Positions 8,978 through 13,470 of a DNA stretch of 16,033 bases are shown here, piece by piece. Origin of the DNA: Fusobacteriota bacterium (GTDB lineage Bacteria; Fusobacteriota; Fusobacteriia; Fusobacteriales; Fusobacteriaceae); contig QNYN01000048.1 of NCBI GenBank assembly GCA_003973585.1, positions 1 to 16,033 of the forward strand. The letters are read 5' to 3'. The position numbers were made by a program, and so were the translations under genes. Under the pieces are notes generated by a model that made no database searches, was not told where the DNA came from, and saw nothing but the letters and a program-made list of their open reading frames with translations. Each line of letters starts with the position of its first letter. Positions within the stretch are counted from its first letter, which is position 1.

Positions 8978-9013
8978 AAATAGGGCACTCTATCTATTAA
9001 GAGTGCCCTATTT
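8978..9013 (-). terminator. Attenuator-like hairpin between rplL and rpoB
   Basis: A perfect 14-bp stem, AAATAGGGCACTCT / AGAGTGCCCTATTT, with an 8-base loop lies about 40 bases after the rplL stop. The downstream minus-strand sequence is only UUU-AAUC, so full termination is unlikely. A leaky terminator here would lower rpoBC relative to rplJL, as is known for the rplL-rpoB attenuator of E. coli. The stem is seen; partial termination is inferred by analogy. Confidence 0.7.
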
Positions 9014-9051
9014 TATTCAATTAGTCAATTTTGGACCTTTATAGGAGTTAA

Positions 9052-9420
9052 TTACTTAACTTCTACAGTAGCTCCTGCTGCTTCTAATTTAGCTGCAACT
9101 TCTGCTGCTTCCTCTTTAGAAACACCTTCTTTAACTTTTGCTCCTTCTTCTTCAGCCATTGCTTTAGCTTCTTTAAGACCTAATCCAGTGATAGCTCTTA
9201 ATTCTTTGATTACAGCAATTTTCTTTGCTCCTGCTGACATGATGATTACATCAAATTCAGTTTTCTCTTCTTCTGCTGCTCCACCTGCTGCTCCTGCTAC
9301 TGCAACTGGTGCTGCTGCTGTTACTCCAAAATGATTTTCTAATGCTTCTACTACTTCTTTTAATTCTAATACAGTCATTGCTTCTAAATCAGCGATGAAA
9401 GCTTCTTTGTTAAATGCCAT
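9052..9420 (-). CDS. rplL: 50S ribosomal protein L7/L12
   Basis: Multicopy stalk protein of the large ribosomal subunit; dimers bind the L10 C-terminal helix and recruit translational GTPases. The 122 residues show the N-terminal dimerisation helices (1-33), an Ala/Gly/Val-rich hinge (about 34-50, [20 protein letters not shown]) and the globular C-terminal domain starting with EKTEFDVII. The domain keeps [20 protein letters not shown] and [16 protein letters not shown] helices. The usual V-E-x-x-P turn after GLGLKEAK is replaced by MAEEEGAK, a small variation. AGGAGG is 9 bases before ATG. It lies 111 bases after rplJ; that gap has a small AGTCAT-AAA-ATGACT hairpin (9450-9464). Confidence 0.98.
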   Translation of the reverse strand: MAFNKEAFIADLEAMTVLELKEVVEALENHFGVTAAAPVAVAGAAGGAAEEEKTEFDVIIMSAGAKKIAVIKELRAITGLGLKEAKAMAEEEGAKVKEGVSKEEAAEVAAKLEAAGATVEVK

Positions 9421-9531
9421 TTTTATATTCCTCCTAATTTTTATTTGACAGTCATTTTATGACTATCTATCGATTTTATTATTTTTGTTTTTTATATTTT
9501 TGATCTTTCGATCTATTTTCAAAGTCGAGAA

Positions 9532-10029
9532 TTAAGCCTCTTCTTTTTTATCAGCGATAGCTACAACACCGTATGCTAACTTTCTGATTGGTCCTAACAT
9601 TCCGTTTAAGATCATTGATAATAATGCATCTCTTGATGGTAAAGTTGCTAATGCTTCTATTTCAGAAATATCAACTCTTTTCCCTTCAGAGTAACCACCT
9701 TTGATGTTAAACAAATCTTTACCTTTAGTTTTACCAAATTCGTAAACAACTTTAGCTGGTGCTACTGCATCTTCATATCCAAACGCAAATGCTGTAGTTC
9801 CTTCTAAAAGATCGTCAAAAGAATCTTCTACACCTGCTTCTTGTAAAGCTATTTTGAATAATCTATTCTTAGCTACTAAGTATTCAGATCCAGTTTCTCT
9901 TAATTGCTTCTTGATCTCAGTATCTTCTTTAGCGTTGATACCTTGATAATCCACAAGAACGATTGTTTTAGCGTCTTTGATTTTTTGAGTTAATTCTACT
10001 ACTGCTAATTTTTTTTGTTCAGTTGCCAT
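9532..10029 (-). CDS. rplJ: 50S ribosomal protein L10
   Basis: Stalk base protein that anchors L7/L12 dimers to 23S rRNA and, with them, represses its own operon. I start it at ATG 10029 (165 residues, MATEQKKLAVVEL). A longer frame would begin with GTG at 10041, but that GTG lies inside the very strong Shine-Dalgarno AGGAGGTGA, so it cannot be the start. The N-terminal domain has the family features TIVLVDYQGINAKEDTEIKKQLRE, VAKNRLFKIAL and a TAFAFGYEDAVAPAKVV segment. The C-terminal helix, ILNGMLGPIRKLAYGVVAIA, is where L12 dimers bind. It is preceded by a 179-base gap that holds the L10 leader. Confidence 0.97.
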   Translation of the reverse strand: MATEQKKLAVVELTQKIKDAKTIVLVDYQGINAKEDTEIKKQLRETGSEYLVAKNRLFKIALQEAGVEDSFDDLLEGTTAFAFGYEDAVAPAKVVYEFGKTKGKDLFNIKGGYSEGKRVDISEIEALATLPSRDALLSMILNGMLGPIRKLAYGVVAIADKKEEA

Positions 10030-10061
10030 TCTTCTAGTCACCTCCTCTTTAAATTAAAATA

Positions 10062-10095
10062 ATCTCTGACTAAATGTTTAAGTAAAGACAGAGAT
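10062..10095 (-). promoter_or_regulatory. Hairpin competing with the L10 leader (possible attenuator)
   Basis: On the minus strand ATCTCTG (10089-10095) pairs with CAGAGAT (10062-10068); inner ACT/AGT pairs can extend it past a 5-base bulge. It is followed by TATTTTAATTT, then the rplJ Shine-Dalgarno. Its 5' arm shares bases 10089-10091 with the closing stem of the L10 leader, so the two are partly exclusive. Either a weak terminator or a translation-affecting structure would fit. The pairing is seen; the switch is inferred. Confidence 0.45.
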
Positions 10096-10182
10096 CATTT
10101 CTGATAGGTGAGGTTATAAGCTTTGTATACAAAACGAATAAACCTCGGTAGGACTTACGACTTTCGCCACCTACTGTCTTTA
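10083..10182 (-). promoter_or_regulatory. Ribosomal protein L10 leader (autoregulatory mRNA element)
   Basis: The mRNA has the layout of the known L10(L12) leader. The closing stem is CTGTCTTTA / TAAAGACAG (10083-10091 with 10174-10182). The 5' arm starts AGACAGUAGGUG, and GUAGG (10170-10174) pairs with CCUAC (10148-10152). A second arm is GAGGUU...AACCUC (10141-10146 with 10110-10115). A short AUCA-GAAA-UGAU hairpin closes the 3' side. Free L10-L12 is expected to bind here and reduce rplJL expression. Confidence 0.88.
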
Positions 10183-10220
10183 GTTTAATTTATAGTTTAA
10201 AAAAGTTAAACTCAATTTAA

Positions 10221-10928
10221 TTAAGCTTCTAAATATTTAGAAACTAGAACTGGATCAATTTTTACTCCAGGTCCCATTGTTAATGATAAAGCTACAGTTC
10301 TAAGGTATTGACCTTTAGCTGCTGAAGGCTTTAATCTGTTTATTTCAGCCATAAACGCTCTGAAGTTATCTTCAATTTGCTCAGGTGTGAAATTTACTTT
10401 TCCGATTCCAACATGAATAGATCCTAATTTATCTACTCTGAAAGCTAATTTACCTTTCTTGAATTCGCTTACTGCTTGTTCTACATTAGTAGTTACAGTT
10501 CCTGATTTAGGATTAGGCATTAATCCTTTTGTTCCTAAAGTTCTTCCTAATTTTCCTAACTTAGGCATCATGTCTGGTGTAGCGATTACTACATCAAAAT
10601 CAAACCAACCTTTTTGGATATCTTCTATATAATCTGCTCCAGCGTAATCTGCTCCAGCATCTAATGCTTTTTGAACATTTTCACCTTGAGTTATTACTAA
10701 TACTTTAGTTGTCTTACCTGAACCATGAGGTAATACTACTGTTCCTCTTACTTGTTGATCTGCATGTCTAGGATCTACTCCTAATCTTAATGCAACTTCA
10801 ATAGTTTCTACGAAATTAGCAGTCTTAGTCTTAGCAACTAATTCTAATGCTTCTTTAACGTCATATAATTTAGTAGCATCTACTAATTTAGCTACTTCTA
10901 CATATTTTTTAGCTTTTTTCTTTGCCAT
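10221..10928 (-). CDS. rplA: 50S ribosomal protein L1
   Basis: L1 binds helices 76-78 of 23S rRNA, forms the mobile stalk at the tRNA exit site, and commonly represses the rplKA mRNA. The 235-residue protein has the normal length and conserved blocks: the N-terminal [31 protein letters not shown] in the first RNA-binding region, [20 protein letters not shown] followed by [14 protein letters not shown] in the middle domain, and [17 protein letters not shown] near the end. The start is set by AAGGAGG 9 bases before ATG. It follows rplK by 90 bases; that gap shows only a weak GUGG/CCAC pairing. Confidence 0.98.
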   Translation of the reverse strand: MAKKKAKKYVEVAKLVDATKLYDVKEALELVAKTKTANFVETIEVALRLGVDPRHADQQVRGTVVLPHGSGKTTKVLVITQGENVQKALDAGADYAGADYIEDIQKGWFDFDVVIATPDMMPKLGKLGRTLGTKGLMPNPKSGTVTTNVEQAVSEFKKGKLAFRVDKLGSIHVGIGKVNFTPEQIEDNFRAFMAEINRLKPSAAKGQYLRTVALSLTMGPGVKIDPVLVSKYLEA

Positions 10929-11018
10929 TATTACTTTTCCTCCTTATGTGGCTTAAGCGAACATCTGTCCTACCACTTAATTTATCAACAATGTGATTTT
11001 ATGAAATTTAAAATTCAA

Positions 11019-11444
11019 TTATCCTTCTACTTTGATTCCCATTGATCTAGCTGATCCTTTGATGATGCTCATAGCTGCCTCAATTGATCCAGCGTTTAAG
11101 TCAGGCATTTTAGTTTCTGCTATTTCTTTGATTTGTGCTTCAGTTACTGTTCCAGCAACTTCTTTTAAAGAATTTCCTGCTGCAGATTTGATTCCTGCTG
11201 CTTTCTTTAATAAATCAGATGCAGGTGGTGTTTTTAATACAAATGTGAAAGATCTGTCAGAATAAACTTTGATCTCTACTGGTATTATGAATCCCATCTT
11301 ATCGTTAGTTTTTGAGTTAAATGCTTTACAAAACTCCATAATATTAACACCGTGTTGTCCTAATGCTGGTCCAACTGGTGGTGCAGGGTTTGCTTTTCCT
11401 GCTTGTAATTGTAATTTAATTAATCCGATTACGTCTTTTGCCAT
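11019..11444 (-). CDS. rplK: 50S ribosomal protein L11
   Basis: L11 binds the 23S GTPase-associated centre at the stalk base and is needed for stringent-response sensing by RelA. The 141-residue length is standard. The N-terminal domain carries the invariant proline-rich stretch [20 protein letters not shown] (19-38) and a FCKAFN segment. The C-terminal rRNA-binding domain has [14 protein letters not shown], then [20 protein letters not shown], and ends in [20 protein letters not shown] precedes ATG by 7-8 bases. It lies 76 bases after nusG, a gap holding a hairpin and a candidate L1 site. Confidence 0.98.
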   Translation of the reverse strand: MAKDVIGLIKLQLQAGKANPAPPVGPALGQHGVNIMEFCKAFNSKTNDKMGFIIPVEIKVYSDRSFTFVLKTPPASDLLKKAAGIKSAAGNSLKEVAGTVTEAQIKEIAETKMPDLNAGSIEAAMSIIKGSARSMGIKVEG

Positions 11445-11469
11445 TTTTTGCTACCTCCATAATTTCCTT

Positions 11470-11495
11470 GTGGTTATAGTGATTGCTCTCCCACC
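11470..11495 (-). promoter_or_regulatory. Candidate L1-binding site in the rplK leader
   Basis: The mRNA reads GGUGGGAGAGC, then ends in AUAACCAC, closing with a GUGG/CCAC stem (11491-11494 with 11470-11473). The 23S rRNA site for L1 contains GGUGGGAG on one side and UACCACC on the other, so this looks like a compact mimic. L1 feedback on rplKA through such mimicry is established in E. coli. The match is by eye and the structure was not computed. Confidence 0.55.
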
Positions 11496-11516
11496 TTTGA
11501 AAAGATTGTTTTCAAA
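11496..11516 (-). other. 8-bp hairpin just after nusG
   Basis: TTTGAAAA (11496-11503) and TTTTCAAA (11509-11516) form a perfect 8-bp AT-rich stem with a 5-base loop, beginning 4 bases after the nusG stop. It directly abuts the candidate L1 site. No U-run follows, so it is not an ordinary terminator. Confidence 0.5.
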
Positions 11517-11520
11517 CAAA

Positions 11521-12126
11521 TTAAGATGTTACTTTCTTAACTTCGTTTATCCCAATCTCTACAGGAGTCATTCTACCAAACATATCTACCATTACTTTTA
11601 CTTTTCCGTGCTCTAAGTCAATATCATTAACTTCTCCAACACTTCCAACAAAACCGCCTTCAAGAAGTTCTACCATATCACCAATTTCGAAATCTACTAT
11701 GATTTCTTCTTTTGGTTCAGGTTTTTCCTCTTCTCCTTCTTCACCTAAAGCTCTAAGGATAACTGCTACTTCCTCATCTTCCATAGGAATAGGCTCAGAT
11801 CCAATACCTACAAATCCAGTTACACCGTTAGTGTTTCTAATTACATACCATGCATCAGAATCAACACTATACCATATACCTTCATCAGTTTCTTCTCTAA
11901 CTGCTTCCATCTCTATCATTACATAACCTGGAAATAATTTTCTAAAGACGATTTTTTCTTTACCGTTCTTCACTTCTTTTATCTCTTCTTCAGGAACAAC
12001 AATTCTAAAGACTTTGTCTGTTAATTCAAGTGTTTGAATTCTTTTTTCTAAGTCAGCTTTCACTTTTTTTTCATAACTAGAATATGTATGAATCATGTAC
12101 CACTTTTTTTCTATTGTTCTTTCCAT
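11521..12126 (-). CDS. nusG: Transcription termination/antitermination factor NusG
   Basis: NusG binds the RNA polymerase clamp through its N-terminal domain and contacts Rho or ribosomal protein S10 through its C-terminal KOW domain. In the 201 residues the NGN domain has KKWYMIHTYSSYEKKV (7-22), FRKLFPGYVMIEM and AWYVIRNTNGVTGFVG. The KOW domain begins near residue 146, with EGGFVGSVGEV and a FGRMTPVEI segment. Between them lies a strongly acidic linker, GEEGEEEKPEPKEE (128-141). Its ATG is 3 bases after the secE stop, and its ribosome-binding site GGAGGG lies in the last secE codons, so translation of the two is probably coupled. Confidence 0.97.
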   Translation of the reverse strand: MERTIEKKWYMIHTYSSYEKKVKADLEKRIQTLELTDKVFRIVVPEEEIKEVKNGKEKIVFRKLFPGYVMIEMEAVREETDEGIWYSVDSDAWYVIRNTNGVTGFVGIGSEPIPMEDEEVAVILRALGEEGEEEKPEPKEEIIVDFEIGDMVELLEGGFVGSVGEVNDIDLEHGKVKVMVDMFGRMTPVEIGINEVKKVTS

Positions 12127-12129
12127 AAA

Positions 12130-12315
12130 TTACCCTCCAAAAAAGGTACCTATCATCTTAAGTATCCTCGAAGCTACCACATCGAAAGCACCTACATAGA
12201 TACTTACACCGATACTCATAGCTGCAACAAGTAGTGTTGACTTAACAATTTCATCTTTGTTAGGCCATACAACTTTCTTATATTCAGATTTAACTTCCTG
12301 TAATAAAGTTTTCAT
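12130..12315 (-). CDS. secE: Preprotein translocase subunit SecE
   Basis: SecE clamps SecY in the inner-membrane protein-conducting channel. The 61-residue protein is the short single-spanning form common outside the enterobacteria. The cytoplasmic amphipathic helix LLQEVKSEYKKVVWPNKDEI (4-23) contains the conserved VxWP motif. One transmembrane segment follows at about residues 25-50 (VKSTLLVAAMSIGVSIYVGA onward). AAGGTGG lies 7 bases before ATG. It sits between tRNA-Trp and nusG, the canonical place. Confidence 0.96.
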   Translation of the reverse strand: MKTLLQEVKSEYKKVVWPNKDEIVKSTLLVAAMSIGVSIYVGAFDVVASRILKMIGTFFGG

Positions 12316-12339
12316 ATTTTAACCACCTTAAGTATAAAA

Positions 12340-12415
12340 TGGCAGTCCAGTAGGGACTCGAACCCTAAACCCACGGTTTTGGAGACCGTTACTCTACCAA
12401 TTGAGCCACTGAACT
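12340..12415 (-). tRNA. trnW: tRNA-Trp (anticodon CCA)
   Basis: A 76-base cloverleaf including an encoded 3' CCA. The acceptor stem AGTTCAG pairs with CTGGACT (one T-G wobble), with discriminator G73 as expected for tryptophan. The D-arm contains AATTGGTAGAGT. The anticodon loop is CTCCAAA with anticodon CCA at 12380-12382. The T-arm is TAGGG-TTCGAGT-CCCTA. It lies between rpmG and secE, in the same direction and without its own promoter in the 29-base gap, so it is probably cut from the operon transcript. Confidence 0.98.
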
Positions 12416-12444
12416 GCATGTTGTTAAGCTGTGTTACCTAAGAA

Positions 12445-12597
12445 TTACTTCTTAGTTTCTTTATGTACAGTTACTTTTTTGTCCCACTTACAGTATTTTT
12501 TTAATTCAATTCTACCATCTGTGTTTTTCTTGTTTTTAGAAGTACTGTAATTTCTTCTTTTACACTCTGTACATTCCATTAAAATGTTTACTCTCAT
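12445..12597 (-). CDS. rpmG: 50S ribosomal protein L33
   Basis: Small large-subunit protein near the exit site. The 50-residue frame was read directly: [20 protein letters not shown], then [20 protein letters not shown] and a [10 protein letters not shown] end. The opening MRVNI-ECTECK-RNY, the [12 protein letters not shown] block and the VTVHKETK end are all diagnostic. The start is chosen at 12597 because GGAGGTG lies about 8 bases upstream; the next in-frame ATG (codon 7) lacks this. The zinc-ribbon form of L33 has two CxxC pairs. Here the first pair is present (C9, C12) but the second is C36-K-W-D39, so one ligand is missing. It is the first gene after the main promoter. Confidence 0.96.
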   Translation of the reverse strand: MRVNILMECTECKRRNYSTSKNKKNTDGRIELKKYCKWDKKVTVHKETKK

Positions 12598-12638
12598 TCT
12601 TTTACACCTCCACTCATCATATCGGAATTGTTATCCTC

Positions 12639-12654
12639 CCACAACTAATTGTGG
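12639..12654 (-). other. Hairpin in the rpmG 5' untranslated region
   Basis: CCACAA (12639-12644) and TTGTGG (12649-12654) form a perfect 6-bp stem with a 4-base loop in the leader between the promoter and rpmG. It is followed on the mRNA by GGGAGGAUAACAAUUCC. It may protect the 5' end or shape translation; the role is unknown. Confidence 0.5.
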
Positions 12655-12689
12655 TGCATGAGCCTAAAATTCGCTCACAAACATAGATA

Positions 12690-12718
12690 ATAATATCATA
12701 GTATTTATAAAATGTCAA
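12690..12718 (-). promoter_or_regulatory. Strong sigma-70 promoter of the rpmG-rpoC operon
   Basis: On the minus strand a perfect -35 box TTGACA (12713-12718) is followed by exactly 17 bases and the -10 box TATTAT (12690-12695), one mismatch from TATAAT. Transcription would start near 12683, giving a leader of roughly 85 bases before rpmG. It lies downstream of the terminator of the preceding unit. It is the best promoter I see in the window. Confidence 0.88.
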
Positions 12719-12785
12719 TTATTTTCTAAATATTTTTATATCTTTTTTGTATAATTATTTTACTCTTCATAAAACCCAATAAATA

Positions 12786-12816
12786 AAAAACCCCTCGGCA
12801 ATACCAAGGGGTTTTT
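12786..12816 (-). terminator. Intrinsic terminator of the leuS/outer-membrane protein unit
   Basis: On the minus strand AAAAACCCCTTGG pairs with CCGAGGGGTTTTT (13 bp, one T-G wobble) around the loop TATTG, and is followed by an unbroken U-run and ATTT. It is GC-rich in the core and has the classic form. It separates the leuS unit from the rpmG promoter. It also has a T5 on the plus strand, where no gene ends. Confidence 0.93.
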
Positions 12817-12913
12817 GGAGAGAGTTATGAAAAAAGTATTTTCTTTTCACGCAACTATAATAACACACTCGTCTTAGATTATTCTTAATTTTAAAAAAAC
12901 TTTATATTAGTCT

Positions 12914-13459
12914 TTAGAAAAAGTTATATCCTAATGTTAGAGAAACTAATTCTACATTATCTTCTCCACTTGGATTATTTTTTACTTCAGATATAGAATA
13001 TAGTAATTCTGCTTGTAACGAACTTAAAAATTCCACTCCTACACCTATAGCACCATAAGCTCCTGAAGCTGCTTCTGACTTTCCATCATAATAATCAGTG
13101 CTATCATTTACCACATTATTAATTCCCAATCTAGCTACAATATATGGTTTTACAGCTACTGGAATTATATTAAATTTAGCAAATGCATATACAGGAACTG
13201 TATCATAACCTATGTTTTTTCCTGTTGTTCCAGAATTATCTGAATCAAATTTTAAATTTCCGTTATAAGCTATCCCTGCTCCTAAATCTACAAATCCTAA
13301 AACACCTTGACTTAATTCTAATCCAGCAGTATACCCTTGATCTGTTATCTTATTTTTTCCAGATCCATCTGTAACTCCACCTTTTACCCAAAGGTCTAGC
13401 GCCATAGCATTTATAGACATTACTGCAAACATTAGCACTAATAAAATTCTTTTTTTCAT
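12914..13459 (-). CDS. Small outer-membrane beta-barrel protein, predicted 8-stranded
   Basis: Predicted secreted barrel protein of 181 residues; I do not recognise a named family member. Residues 1-20 (MKKRILLVLMFAVMSINAMA) form a typical signal peptide with likely cleavage after AMA. The mature part shows alternating strands suited to a barrel: about 21-28, 43-50, 55-63, 83-93, 99-108, 132-142, 145-155 and 168-181. The last residue is Phe (LTLGYNFF), as in the C-terminal signal used by the Bam machinery. Size and pattern resemble OmpX/OmpW/OmpA-type barrels, so it could be a structural or adhesive surface protein rather than a porin. Its ribosome-binding site AGGAGG overlaps the leuS TAG stop, and only 11 bases separate stop and ATG, so it shares the leuS transcript. 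A terminator follows about 100 bases later. Confidence 0.85.
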   Translation of the reverse strand: MKKRILLVLMFAVMSINAMALDLWVKGGVTDGSGKNKITDQGYTAGLELSQGVLGFVDLGAGIAYNGNLKFDSDNSGTTGKNIGYDTVPVYAFAKFNIIPVAVKPYIVARLGINNVVNDSTDYYDGKSEAASGAYGAIGVGVEFLSSLQAELLYSISEVKNNPSGEDNVELVSLTLGYNFF

Positions 13460-13470
13460 ATTTTAACCTC

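Noticed and set aside
10030..10041. GTG start extending L10 by four residues.
   Set aside because: The GTG is part of the AGGAGGTGA ribosome-binding site, and the ATG at 10029 is correctly spaced from it.
10183..10220. TTGAGT ... TATAAA and an AGTTTAA/TTAAACT inverted repeat before the L10 leader as a promoter or terminator.
   Set aside because: The spacer is only 15 bases, the boxes match poorly, and no U-run follows the inverted repeat; chance is likely in such AT-rich sequence.
10630..10658. 15-base direct repeat (TAATCTGCTCCAGC twice) in rplA.
   Set aside because: It codes [10 protein letters not shown], but the local protein length matches other L1 proteins, so it is not a duplication insertion.
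12594..12620. Eight-codon leader ORF (MMSGGVKE) whose TGA overlaps the rpmG ATG.
   Set aside because: The only upstream GGAGG is 14 bases from its ATG, too far, and the ORF overlaps the rpmG ribosome-binding site; a chance frame is likelier.
12827..12877. Plus-strand 16-codon ORF (MKKVFSFHATIITHSS) with a GGAGAG upstream.
   Set aside because: It starts directly after the terminator arm, has no promoter that I can see, resembles no known peptide, and is the only plus-strand candidate in the window.
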